DNA of 64,000 nt. Origin: DASYXW01 sp035934405. Its GTDB lineage: Bacteria > Acidobacteriota > Terriglobia > UBA7540. Made by a program: the position numbers and the translations under genes. Each line of letters starts with the position of its first letter. The stretch's first letter is position 1. Shown here piece after piece: positions 36,896-45,698 of this stretch. Where the stretch lies: positions 1 through 64,000 of the forward strand of contig DASYXW010000012.1 in NCBI GenBank assembly GCA_035934405.1. Direction: 5' to 3'. The notes under the pieces were generated by a model that worked only from the letters and a program-made list of their open reading frames with translations, did not search any database and was not told the origin of the DNA.

Positions 36896-38704
36896 CTAGC
36901 CTTTCGCACTCGCCAGCCATTCGTTGACGTTGCGCTCCAGAATATCGAGCGGGAGCGAACCATCCCGCAGCACCACTTCGTGATATTCGCGCAGGTCGAA
37001 TTTCCCGCCGAGCGCCTGGGCGGACTTCTCGCGGAGCTCCTTGATCTTCAATTGGCCGATCTTGTAGGAGAGCGCCTGCCCGGGCCAGGCGATGTAGCGG
37101 TCAATCTCGTTGACGATGTCAAGCTCCGGCCGGGGGGCGTTCGACGTGAAATAATCGATGGCGCGCTGGCGGTCCCAGTGCATCACGTGCATGCCGGTAT
37201 CCACCACCAGGCGCACCGCCCGCCACATGTCGTAGGTGAGCTGGCCGAATTTCGAGTAAGGATCGCCGTAGAGCCCCATCTCGTATCCGAGCGACTCGGC
37301 GTAAAGCCCCCAGCCTTCGCCGAAGGCGTTGTAGTAGCCGTAGCGGCGAAAATTGGGCAACTGGCCCTGCTCCATGCCGAGCGCGATCTGTACGTGATGC
37401 CCCGGCACGGATTCGTGCAGCGAGAGCACCAACATCTCCCACTTCGGGCGCGTCTCGGGCTTGTAGAGATTCACGTAGTACGTTCCGGCCCGCGAGCCGT
37501 CGGCGGCGCCCTGCGAGTAGTAGGCGGCCGTCGTGTCTGGCGCGGCCGCGGCGGGAATCGGCTCCACGCCGTAAGGCATGCGCGGCAGCGTGCGGAAAAC
37601 CTTCACCAGGTGCGGGTCAATGCGCTTGGCCGTGGCGCGATAAGTCTTGAGCAACTCGCCGGCGTCAGGGATAAAGAACTGCGGATCGGTCCGCAGAAAG
37701 TTGAAGAATTCCGGCATCGAGCCCTTGAAGCCGGTCTCCTTCAAGACGCCCTGCATTTCGGCGTGAATCCGCTCGACCTCTTTCAAGCCGAGCTGGTGCA
37801 CTTCGTCGGGCGTCAGATTGGTGGTGGTGAACCGGCGCACAAAGAAGGCATAAAGCGCGGCGCCGTTCGGCACCTGCCAGATGCCGACCTGGTCGAAGCA
37901 GGCCGGCAGGTACTCGCCGCTGAAGAACTTGTCGAAGCGCTGGTAGGCCGGGACCACGCTCGATGCGATCGCCTGCTTCGCCTCGGGCGCCAGGCGCGCG
38001 CGGGCGGCCTCGGGAATCGAATCCGCAAAGCGTTGGAAGGGGCGGTAGAAGGAGCTCTCGGTGGGGTCGCTCGTGACTTGCTTCGAGATCTGCGCCGGGA
38101 TGCGCTGCATGATGACTTTGGGCAACAGCATCCGCTCGCGGATGCCTTCGCGCATGAGGGCAATGGTTTGGTCCATAAGATCGGGGAAGGCGCGGCAACG
38201 GGCGATCCAATCCTCGTAGTCTTTCACGGTCTCGAAGCGCAGCGACTCGGTGAGATCGTCACCCACCGTCTGAATGCCACCGCGCTGGTTGAGCGGCACC
38301 AGATACCAGTGGTAGGGGTACTCCTCAAGGCTGATCTCGTAGTCCTTCTTGAAGAGGTCGTAATTCAACTGGTCTTGGCGCGAAAGCCTGGCGCGGTCGA
38401 TTGTCTTGAGCCGGTCCATCACCCGACGCTCGTGCTCGTGGTCAGCGCGGATGGCCGAGAGGCTCGCGTCCTCCCAGCGATCGTTCCAGCGCCGGTCGCC
38501 GAGCGAAGATGCCCAGGTGGGGTGGCGCTCCATGGTGTAGTCCCACTCGGCGGCAAAGAGGTCGTGCAGGGCCTTCGTCTCCTCGGCCACGGCAGTTTCC
38601 TCTGGAGGCGCGGTTTCGGGCGCCGGTCCGGCGCCGGCGCGCCCCGGCACGAGGCCGGCCGCCGTCATTGCCAAACCCGTCCGCAACATGTCTCGTCGGT
38701 CCAT
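36896..38704 (-). CDS. DUF885 family secreted hydrolase
   Basis: A 602-residue DUF885 protein. The N-terminus MDRRDMLRTGLAMTAAGLVP is a twin-arginine-like export signal. The conserved core contains LSLHESVPGHHVQIALGMEQ, a HExxxxH-like metal site, and YYNAFGEGWGLYAESLGYEM downstream with the second acidic block. These are thought to be metallopeptidases of the M32/gluzincin-like kind, but substrates are unknown. ATG 38704 follows GGAGG; a longer start at 38773 lacks support. It starts the leftward DUF885-DinB-glycosyltransferase unit. Confidence 0.87.
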   Translation of the reverse strand: MDRRDMLRTGLAMTAAGLVPGRAGAGPAPETAPPEETAVAEETKALHDLFAAEWDYTMERHPTWASSLGDRRWNDRWEDASLSAIRADHEHERRVMDRLKTIDRARLSRQDQLNYDLFKKDYEISLEEYPYHWYLVPLNQRGGIQTVGDDLTESLRFETVKDYEDWIARCRAFPDLMDQTIALMREGIRERMLLPKVIMQRIPAQISKQVTSDPTESSFYRPFQRFADSIPEAARARLAPEAKQAIASSVVPAYQRFDKFFSGEYLPACFDQVGIWQVPNGAALYAFFVRRFTTTNLTPDEVHQLGLKEVERIHAEMQGVLKETGFKGSMPEFFNFLRTDPQFFIPDAGELLKTYRATAKRIDPHLVKVFRTLPRMPYGVEPIPAAAAPDTTAAYYSQGAADGSRAGTYYVNLYKPETRPKWEMLVLSLHESVPGHHVQIALGMEQGQLPNFRRYGYYNAFGEGWGLYAESLGYEMGLYGDPYSKFGQLTYDMWRAVRLVVDTGMHVMHWDRQRAIDYFTSNAPRPELDIVNEIDRYIAWPGQALSYKIGQLKIKELREKSAQALGGKFDLREYHEVVLRDGSLPLDILERNVNEWLASAKG

Positions 38705-38780
38705 CGAACCTCCTTCAACCTTTATACTGTGCGTCGCCGGACTTACGGGCGCAAGAGTTGTTTGAGGCGGCACATTGACA

Positions 38781-38810
38781 TTGCCACAGCGCCGCTCGGC
38801 AGCTTATAAT
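38781..38810 (+). promoter_or_regulatory. Promoter of the metal-efflux operon
   Basis: TTGCCA (38781-38786), an 18-base spacer and a perfect TATAAT (38805-38810). A consensus TTGACA (38775-38780) also exists, but 24 bases upstream of the -10. Initiation would be at about 38817, four bases before the first ATG. The unusual -35 arrangement could suit a metal-responsive activator. Confidence 0.6.
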
Positions 38811-38820
38811 TAGAATCAGA

Positions 38821-39288
38821 ATGAGTAGGCTAGTCTCACGGCGTTCCGCTGGGTTCCGGCTTATGGCCGGGCTACTCGTCGCAGGGGTTCTGCTTCTGGC
38901 GGCAGCGCCGCTTTGCGGCAGCCCAACCGACGTGGACCCGGTGGCCTGTTGCCAGCGTCACGGATGCGGTGGGTCAGGCTGCGTGAGTGGTGGCTGTGCC
39001 ACCCCATCGAGTACAAGCCGCCCTTGCGCCGCAGCCGGGCAAGGCCACGGCCACTCGGGCACAGCGCAAGATTGCTGCCGCCGCGGCACGCTGGCGTACC
39101 CTGTGGCGCAGGCGCGTTCATCCGTGCGGGCTCCCGTGGTGCACCTGCTCCCATTGGCGGCGGTCGCGCAAGGCAGTCTCGGTGCCGGCCACCGGAGCAG
39201 CGGCCGCACACAAATCATCTGCGCTTCCCCTCCGGGCGGCTCTTCGCTGATAGCCTTATATACGCTCCACTCCACGTATCGCATCTAG
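38821..39288 (+). CDS. Cys/His-rich secreted protein leading the efflux operon
   Basis: A 155-residue protein with a signal-anchor or signal peptide (MAGLLVAGVLLLAAAPLCGS, residues 15-34). A compact Cys/His segment follows: VACCQRHGCGGSGCVSGGCA, then GQGHGHSGTAQDCCRRG. Nine or so Cys and several His within about 50 residues suggest metal binding in the periplasm, fitting its place 130 bases before an RND metal-efflux operon. I do not recognise the family. No ribosome site precedes the ATG, and the promoter predicts an almost leaderless message. Codon use on both reading frames is ambiguous, so the call is moderate. Confidence 0.55.
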   Translation: MSRLVSRRSAGFRLMAGLLVAGVLLLAAAPLCGSPTDVDPVACCQRHGCGGSGCVSGGCATPSSTSRPCAAAGQGHGHSGTAQDCCRRGTLAYPVAQARSSVRAPVVHLLPLAAVAQGSLGAGHRSSGRTQIICASPPGGSSLIALYTLHSTYRI

Positions 39289-39418
39289 TCCTTTCCTTCG
39301 ATCCTGCGAAATCAATACTGCGGCCGTGGTGTCGCTGGTGGACGCCGAGGCGCCTACAACACACTGCCGGCAAGACCGCATGTTTTCCCGTTTTGTTTTC
39401 GTGTGACGGAGGACGGAT

Positions 39419-40810
39419 ATGTCTTGGCATCAATGGAATTGGAGTCTTCATCTGGCTTATCGGATAGCGCTTGGCGCGGCCACGGGACTGGTGGCCTCCA
39501 CTGGTGGGGCCCAGGCTTGGACGCCGCCGGCAGCCGGGCAAGCAGTCGACAGTTCGCAGGCGGCGAGCGGTCAGGCCGACGCTTCCCTACAATTCGAAGG
39601 CGTCGTGACCGGGTTGGACGCCTTGGTTGACGAAGCAGGCCGGAACAACCCCCGGATTCTGGCGGCGCGGGACGCCTGGAAGGCCACTACGTTGGTGCCG
39701 TCGCAAGTTTCGACGCCTCCGGATCCCCAAGTCACGGTGCAGCAGTTCAGCGTCGGGAGCCCGCGACCCTTCGCTGGATTCACCAACAGCGACTTCGCCT
39801 ACGTCGGACTGGGGATCTCTCAGGAGTTGCCTTACCCGGGGAAGCTCCGGCTGCGCGGGGAAGTGGCACAGCGGGACGCAGCGGCGCAGCGCGAACAGTA
39901 CGAGACCGTGCGGCGGGCGGTGGTCGAGCAACTGAAGGCAGCGTATTTCAAGCTCGCCTATGAACACCAGGAGCTTCAGATCCTGGACCGCGACGGCAAG
40001 TTGTTGGACCAAATCGCCAAGATCGCCGAAGCCCGTTACCGGGTGGGCGAAGGGAATGAGCAGGATGTCCTCAAAGCGCAACTGGAAAAGACCAAACTGT
40101 TGCGCGACGAGGTGATGCACCATCAGGAGCACGGCAGTCTTCAAGCCCAGCTCAGCCAAATATTGAACCGTCCGCCCGGCCAGCCAGCCATTCTTCCTCA
40201 GCCGTTAACCGAGACCCCACTGAACCGTACGGTGGATGAACTCTTGGCCGCGGCACGAAATCAGAACCCCGAGATCCGAGGCGAGGAGGAGATGGTGCAG
40301 CGTCAGAGTCTGCGACTGGAGCTGGCCCGGAAAGACTTTTACCCCGATTTCGACCTGCAGTACATGTGGGAGCATACCGCCGAACAGTTTCGTGACTACT
40401 ACGTGTTGAGCTTCGGGGTGCGCATTCCCCTCTACCGGAGCCGCAAACAACGGCCGGAAGTGGCGCAGGCGTCCGAGGAACTGAATCGTTCGCGTCGCGA
40501 GTACGAAGCCCAGGTCCAGCGGGCCTATTTCGACGTGCGCGACCAATATCTTCAGGCGGAAACCGCGGCGCGAATCCTCAAGATGTACCGCGAAGGCTTG
40601 ATTCCGCAAGCGGCCGCATCCTTCAAAGCGGGTCTCGCTGCTTATGAATCCAATCGCCAGGATTTCGAGACTCTGCTCGCGTCTTTTCTCGACGTGCTCC
40701 ATCTCGACGAAGAGTACTGGCGCACCCTGCTCGATCATGAGACTGCCGTGGCCCGGCTCGAGCAGATTACGGGCGCGAGCGCAGATGAAAAGAGGACCAC
40801 AACGAAGTGA
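39419..40810 (+). CDS. TolC-family outer-membrane channel of a metal efflux pump
   Basis: A 463-residue outer-membrane factor (CusC/CzcC type). A signal peptide ends near TGGAQA. Two TolC-repeat halves are visible, each with long amphipathic helices: LAARDAWKATTLVPSQV and QLKAAYFKLAYEHQELQIL, then RGEEEMVQRQSLRLELARKD and AYFDVRDQYLQAETAARILK. YVGLGISQELPYPGKLRLRG and VLSFGVRIPLYRSRKQRPEV are the beta-strand and interface blocks. GGAGGACGG precedes the ATG. It is the first of three pump genes and is followed after 10 bases by the adaptor gene. Confidence 0.9.
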   Translation: MSWHQWNWSLHLAYRIALGAATGLVASTGGAQAWTPPAAGQAVDSSQAASGQADASLQFEGVVTGLDALVDEAGRNNPRILAARDAWKATTLVPSQVSTPPDPQVTVQQFSVGSPRPFAGFTNSDFAYVGLGISQELPYPGKLRLRGEVAQRDAAAQREQYETVRRAVVEQLKAAYFKLAYEHQELQILDRDGKLLDQIAKIAEARYRVGEGNEQDVLKAQLEKTKLLRDEVMHHQEHGSLQAQLSQILNRPPGQPAILPQPLTETPLNRTVDELLAAARNQNPEIRGEEEMVQRQSLRLELARKDFYPDFDLQYMWEHTAEQFRDYYVLSFGVRIPLYRSRKQRPEVAQASEELNRSRREYEAQVQRAYFDVRDQYLQAETAARILKMYREGLIPQAAASFKAGLAAYESNRQDFETLLASFLDVLHLDEEYWRTLLDHETAVARLEQITGASADEKRTTTK

Positions 40811-40820
40811 AGGAGTGAGT

Positions 40821-42395
40821 ATGAAAAACTATCGCAGCGCATTTGCGGTCGCGTTGGCCCTAAACGTTTTGCTCGCGGCGGGGCTCGGGTTTCTGTGGTG
40901 GCGATCGCATTCGAGGAAAATCAAGACACCACCTCCACCGCAGCAGACGGCAAGCGTGCCTGCGACGGAAACTAGCGCAAGCGGAATGGTGACGCCGGCT
41001 CCTGCCCCGACCGAGACGCCGCTGGTCCCCGTGCAACTGACACCGCAGCGGATGCAGAGCATCGGCGTGCAAACAGGTCTGGTGGAGAGGAAACCGGTCG
41101 AAGATGAGATTCGAACAGTCGGGAACGTCGAGCTCGACGAAACCCGGCTGGCCTACGTTCAAGTTCGTTTTCCAGGTTGGATTCAGAAAGTCTTTGCGGA
41201 TTCCACCTACCAGTACATTCACAAAGGTCAGCCCCTCTTCACCATTTACAGTCCTGACTTGGTTACGACGGAGCAGGAGTATCTGCTCGCCAAACAGAAT
41301 CGCAACGACCTGGCCCAGAGTTCGGTGCCGGGCGTGGCGTCCGGCGCGGCCTCGCTCCTCGATGCCGCCGCCGAACGGCTGAAACAGTGGCAAGTGCCGG
41401 AGCGGGAGATCGCGCAGCTCGAATCCACCGGCAAGGTCCGGCACGAACTGGAAATCGACTCGCCGGTCTCGGGCTACATCACCGAGCGCAACGCCCTTCC
41501 CAACATGTACGTCCAGCCGGAAACCAAACTCTATACCGTTGCCGACCTCTCAACCGTGTGGGTGTATGCGGAAGTCTTTCAGAGTGACATGGAGCGAATC
41601 AAGGCGGGCAATCCTGCCGCGGTAACCACCGATGCTTACCCCGGACGCAACTTCAGCGGGCGGATCGATTTCATCTGGCCGCAGGTGGATATGACAACGC
41701 GCACCGAACGCGTCCGCCTCGTCTTCTCCAATCCCGACATGAAGCTCACGCCCGGCATGTTCGTGAACGTCCGCCTGGCGATTCCGATGGGGCGGCAACT
41801 TACCATCCCAGCCTCAGGCGTGTTGCAATCCGGCACGCGGCAGATAGCTTTTGTGGACCATGGGAATGGATATCTCGAGCCACGAGACGTTCAATTAGGG
41901 GCGCGTGTTGGAGATGACTTCATTGTGCAGAAGGGCCTCAAATCCGGAGAACGCATCGTGACTTCCGCGAATTTTCTCATCGATTCCGAGAGCCAGCTTC
42001 AGGCCGCCCTCGGCGCATTCGCTCCTCCGCCACCCGGCGCTGGCGCCGGCGCCGCCATGAATGCGCCTGCGACCCAGGCCAGCATTGACTTCAGCACGGT
42101 TCCGGCGCCGCCGCACAAGGGTGACAACACGTTTCGCGTCAAGCTGACAGAGAACAACGGAAGCCCGATCGCCGGAGCTCAGGTCGCCGTTACCTTCTTC
42201 ATGCCGGCCATGCCGGCCATGGGAATGTCTGCCATGCGCCCCGTCTTCAATCTCAGCGACAAAGGCGGCGGCAATTACGAAGGCCCGGGAAAGCTGGAGA
42301 GTGGCGGAACCTGGCAGGTCACTATCGTCGCGCAGAAAAACGGGCAGACCGTCGCGACCAAGCAGATGAGCGTGAACGCGGAAGGGGGAATGTAG
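40821..42395 (+). CDS. cusB: RND periplasmic adaptor, CusB type, with C-terminal YtkA-like domain
   Basis: A 524-residue membrane-fusion protein. An N-terminal membrane segment (residues 8-27) and a Pro-rich linker precede the barrel-sandwich core: YVQVRFPGWIQKVFADSTYQ, GQPLFTIYSPDLVTTEQEYL and DLSTVWVYAEVFQSDMERIK are CusB-like. After the beta-barrel (TVVTTDAYPGR-type AVTTDAYPGRNFSGRIDFIW) an extra domain of about 100 residues resembles YtkA/FixH Ig-like domains and contains a Met cluster, FMPAMPAMGMSAMRP. Methionines are typical Cu(I)/Ag(I) ligands, so this domain may collect metal. AAGGAG precedes the ATG at 40821. Confidence 0.9.
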   Translation: MKNYRSAFAVALALNVLLAAGLGFLWWRSHSRKIKTPPPPQQTASVPATETSASGMVTPAPAPTETPLVPVQLTPQRMQSIGVQTGLVERKPVEDEIRTVGNVELDETRLAYVQVRFPGWIQKVFADSTYQYIHKGQPLFTIYSPDLVTTEQEYLLAKQNRNDLAQSSVPGVASGAASLLDAAAERLKQWQVPEREIAQLESTGKVRHELEIDSPVSGYITERNALPNMYVQPETKLYTVADLSTVWVYAEVFQSDMERIKAGNPAAVTTDAYPGRNFSGRIDFIWPQVDMTTRTERVRLVFSNPDMKLTPGMFVNVRLAIPMGRQLTIPASGVLQSGTRQIAFVDHGNGYLEPRDVQLGARVGDDFIVQKGLKSGERIVTSANFLIDSESQLQAALGAFAPPPPGAGAGAAMNAPATQASIDFSTVPAPPHKGDNTFRVKLTENNGSPIAGAQVAVTFFMPAMPAMGMSAMRPVFNLSDKGGGNYEGPGKLESGGTWQVTIVAQKNGQTVATKQMSVNAEGGM

Positions 42396-42396
42396 C

Positions 42397-45300
42397 ATGA
42401 TTGCCCGCTGGATTGACTGGTGCGCTCGCAACCGCTTCCTGGTGTTCACCGGCACCCTCCTGCTGGTGCTGGCCGGCATCTGGTCTCTGCGGCAGATTCC
42501 GCTTGACGCCCTGCCCGACATTTCCGACGTCGAGGTGATCGTACACACGCCGTGGGAAGGCCAGCCGCCCAACATTATTGAGGACCAGGTCACCTATCCC
42601 ATCGTTACAGCTCTTTTGGCCGCGCCGCACGTGAAGGCCGTCCGGGCCCAAACCATGTTCGGCGATTCTTATGTGTTCGTGGTGTTCGAGGACGGTACCG
42701 ATCTCTATTGGGCGCGATCCAGGGTTCTGGAATACATGCAGCAAATCTCCGGCCGTCTGCCGGCAGGCGTCCATCCCATGATTGGGCCGGACGCGACGGG
42801 TGCCGGGTGGATCTACGAGTACGTGGTCGTCGACGAGAGCCATCAGCACAGCCTCGCCGACCTTCGCAGCCTGCAAGACTGGTTCCTGCGCTACCAGCTT
42901 GAAACCGTACCGGGTGTCGCCGAGGTCGCTACCATCGGCGGCTTCGTACGCCAATATCAGGTGCAACTCGATCCCAACAAACTGCGAGCCTATGGGATTC
43001 CTCTTTCAACCGTGATCGACCGGGTGCAAGCGAGCACCAACGAAGTGGGCGGCCGGCTACTTGAACTGAGCGGCGCCGAATACATGATCCGTGGCCTGGG
43101 CTACCTGCACTCGTTGAGTGATCTCGAAAACGTGCCGGTGGCCGACAAGAACGGTGTCCCCGTTCTGATCCGGGACGTCGGCACGGTGGCCTTCGGTCCG
43201 GACATTCGCGAGGGTGTTGCTGAATGGAACGGCGAGGGAGAAGCCGTGGGCGGGATCGTCGTCATGCGCGATGGCATGAACGCGCTGAAGGTCATCGAGG
43301 GTGTGAAGAAGAAGCTGGCCGAAATCCAGCCTTCCCTGCCGCCCGGAGTCAAAGTGGTGGCTGGCTACGATCGGTCCGGACTCATTGACGAATCGATCCT
43401 CACGCTGCAGCGCGACCTGCTGGAAGAGGCCATCATTGTCAGCCTGGTGATCATCATCTTCCTCTTTCATTTCCGCTCGGCTCTGATTCCGATTCTGACG
43501 CTGCCCATCGCCGTCGTGGCGTCTTTCATTCCGATGTACTACCTGCACGTCACTTCCAACATCATGTCGCTGGGCGGACTGGCACTGGCGATCGGCGTTC
43601 TGGTGGATGCGGCCATCGTCATGGTGGAAAACGGATACCGGCATTTGTCGGAACACGTTGCGGGGCCAGGGGCCGGCGGTGAGGAGCCGGGCAAGAAGCT
43701 AACCCCCGATCCCCGACCCCCGATCCCCGAAAAGGAGCGTCGTCGCATTCTCCTCGATTCCGCCAAGCAGGTGGGGCCGGCGCTCTTTTTTTCATTGCTC
43801 ATCATTGTGGTTTCGTTCCTTCCCGTATTTCTCCTCGAAGCGCAGGAAGGACGCATGTTTCGCCCCCTCGCCTGGACCAAAACCCTGGCTGTCGGGTTCT
43901 CGTCCCTTCTCGCCGTGACACTGGTTCCCGTACTGATGGTGTTGTTCATCCGCGGGAAGAAGCTGCGCCCGGAATCCGAAAACCCGATTTCCCGCTTCAC
44001 CCAGTTCCTCTACCTGCCGGTGCTGCGCTTCTGCCTGCGCCATCGCGCCCTGACGTTGCTGGTTAACCTGGCGTTTCTTGCCCTGACCATTCCCCTGGTG
44101 TTCCGCATCGGCAGCCAGTTCATGCCGCCTCTGTTCGAGGGCTCCTCGCTCTACATGCCGACGGCGCTCCCCGGCATCTCCATCGGTCAGGCGTCCCAGC
44201 TCCTTCAGGAACAGGACCGGATGATTCGCTCCTTCCCGGAAGTCGAAAGCGTCTTCGGCACCGTCGGCCGCTCGGACAGCGCCACGGATAACGCGCCACT
44301 CGACATGTATGACACCACCGTCATGCTGAAGCCGCGCGAGCAATGGCCCGCAGGCATGACCTACGAAAAACTGATTCAAGAGATGGACGGCAAACTACAG
44401 TTTCCCGGCCTGTCGAACACCTGGACGATGCCGGTCGAGAACCGGCTGGATATGGAACTGACCGGCATCAAGACTCCTGTAGGTCTCAAGATTCAGGGGC
44501 CCAACGTGGAGGGCGTTCAGCAGGCCGGCGCCCAGGTCCAGCAAGTGCTCTCCGCGCTTCCCGAAATGCGCTCGATCTTTGCCGAGCGAGTCGCGGAGGG
44601 ATTTTATATCAACATCGAAGTGAATCGTCCGGAGGCGGCCCGCTATGGGCTCACCGTTGCCGACGTGCAACGCGCCGTGTCATCCGGGATGGGCGGCGAG
44701 AATGTCGCGGAGAACGTGGAGGGGCGCGAGCGTTACCCCGTCAATGTTCGCTACGACCGCGACTTCCGCGACAACCTAGGGGAATTGCAACGCGTGCTTA
44801 TCGCGACCCCGTCCGGCGCACAGATTCCCATCGGCGAAGTGGCGAAGATTTCGTTCTCGCGCGGCCCGTCGATGATTCGCGACGAAGACGGCCAACTCAC
44901 GGGCTACGTCTATATCGACCTGAATACGCATGATTACGGGGGCTTTGTCGGGAAAGCCGATCGCCTGCTGCGGGAGAAGCTCCGGCTGCCGGCGGGGTTC
45001 ACCTACAAGTGGTCGGGGGAATATGAGTTTGAGTTGCGCGCCAAGGAACGGCTGAAACTCATCCTGCCGGTCGTCTTCGTCGTCATCTTTCTGTTGCTCT
45101 ACGTGGTTTTTCATTCTGTCACCGAGGCTGCGGTGCTCATCTTTCCCACTCTCTACGCCATGACCGGCGGGCTCATCCTGCAGTATCTGCTGGGCTACAA
45201 CTTCAGCGTGGCGGTGTGGGTGGGTTACATCGCCCTGTTCGGCATCGCGGTGGAGACCGGGGTGGTCATGGTGGTTTACCTGCACGAGGCGCTCGATCGT

Positions 45301-45615
45301 CGCCTGGCGAGCGGCAAGGCCCTCAAGCATGAAGACATCGAGGCGGCCGTCATCGAAGGCGCGGTTCACAGGCTGCGCCCCAAGCTGATGACCGTCTGCG
45401 CGGTTCTGGCCAGCCTTATTCCCATACTCTGGGAATCCGGCATCGGGTCCGACGTCATGAAACCGATTGCAGCGCCGATCGTAGGCGGCATGATTACGTC
45501 CACCATTCACGTCCTGATTCTCGTTCCGGTCTTCTTTGCCTTGATGAAGGAGCGAGCGCTGCGTCACGGGACGTTGCGGCCCGCCCACGAGGCACGAGAC
45601 ACGCAAGAACCATAA
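42397..45615 (+). CDS. cusA: Heavy-metal efflux RND transporter, CusA/CzcA type
   Basis: A 1072-residue inner-membrane proton-driven pump. The N-terminal helix is followed by LPDISDVEVIVHTPWEGQPP, an HME-RND signature. Twelve membrane helices in the usual 1+5 plus 1+5 pattern are visible. Of the three methionines known as Cu(I) ligands in E. coli CusA, the Met of APLDMYDTT and that of NRLDMELTGIK are kept. The third position, in RYGLTVADVQ, is Leu. Residues 426-447 form an extra Gly/Pro-rich loop written partly in STRR-like repeats (43702-43731). It starts one base after cusB stops, so the two are coupled. Confidence 0.92.
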   Translation: MIARWIDWCARNRFLVFTGTLLLVLAGIWSLRQIPLDALPDISDVEVIVHTPWEGQPPNIIEDQVTYPIVTALLAAPHVKAVRAQTMFGDSYVFVVFEDGTDLYWARSRVLEYMQQISGRLPAGVHPMIGPDATGAGWIYEYVVVDESHQHSLADLRSLQDWFLRYQLETVPGVAEVATIGGFVRQYQVQLDPNKLRAYGIPLSTVIDRVQASTNEVGGRLLELSGAEYMIRGLGYLHSLSDLENVPVADKNGVPVLIRDVGTVAFGPDIREGVAEWNGEGEAVGGIVVMRDGMNALKVIEGVKKKLAEIQPSLPPGVKVVAGYDRSGLIDESILTLQRDLLEEAIIVSLVIIIFLFHFRSALIPILTLPIAVVASFIPMYYLHVTSNIMSLGGLALAIGVLVDAAIVMVENGYRHLSEHVAGPGAGGEEPGKKLTPDPRPPIPEKERRRILLDSAKQVGPALFFSLLIIVVSFLPVFLLEAQEGRMFRPLAWTKTLAVGFSSLLAVTLVPVLMVLFIRGKKLRPESENPISRFTQFLYLPVLRFCLRHRALTLLVNLAFLALTIPLVFRIGSQFMPPLFEGSSLYMPTALPGISIGQASQLLQEQDRMIRSFPEVESVFGTVGRSDSATDNAPLDMYDTTVMLKPREQWPAGMTYEKLIQEMDGKLQFPGLSNTWTMPVENRLDMELTGIKTPVGLKIQGPNVEGVQQAGAQVQQVLSALPEMRSIFAERVAEGFYINIEVNRPEAARYGLTVADVQRAVSSGMGGENVAENVEGRERYPVNVRYDRDFRDNLGELQRVLIATPSGAQIPIGEVAKISFSRGPSMIRDEDGQLTGYVYIDLNTHDYGGFVGKADRLLREKLRLPAGFTYKWSGEYEFELRAKERLKLILPVVFVVIFLLLYVVFHSVTEAAVLIFPTLYAMTGGLILQYLLGYNFSVAVWVGYIALFGIAVETGVVMVVYLHEALDRRLASGKALKHEDIEAAVIEGAVHRLRPKLMTVCAVLASLIPILWESGIGSDVMKPIAAPIVGGMITSTIHVLILVPVFFALMKERALRHGTLRPAHEARDTQEP
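43702..43731. repeat. STRR-like tract inside cusA
   Basis: ACCCCCGATCCCCG occurs twice in a row and encodes TPDPRPPIPE within a cytoplasmic loop of the pump. It matches the CGAACCCCTGACCCC class seen between genes elsewhere. Confidence 0.75.
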
Positions 45616-45698
45616 GCCGCTGACCCGCTCGCCGGGCTTGTTGTAGAATCGGACTCGCCGTGTCGCAAGTAAGAAATACTGAGCTGGGGGAGGCCAAT

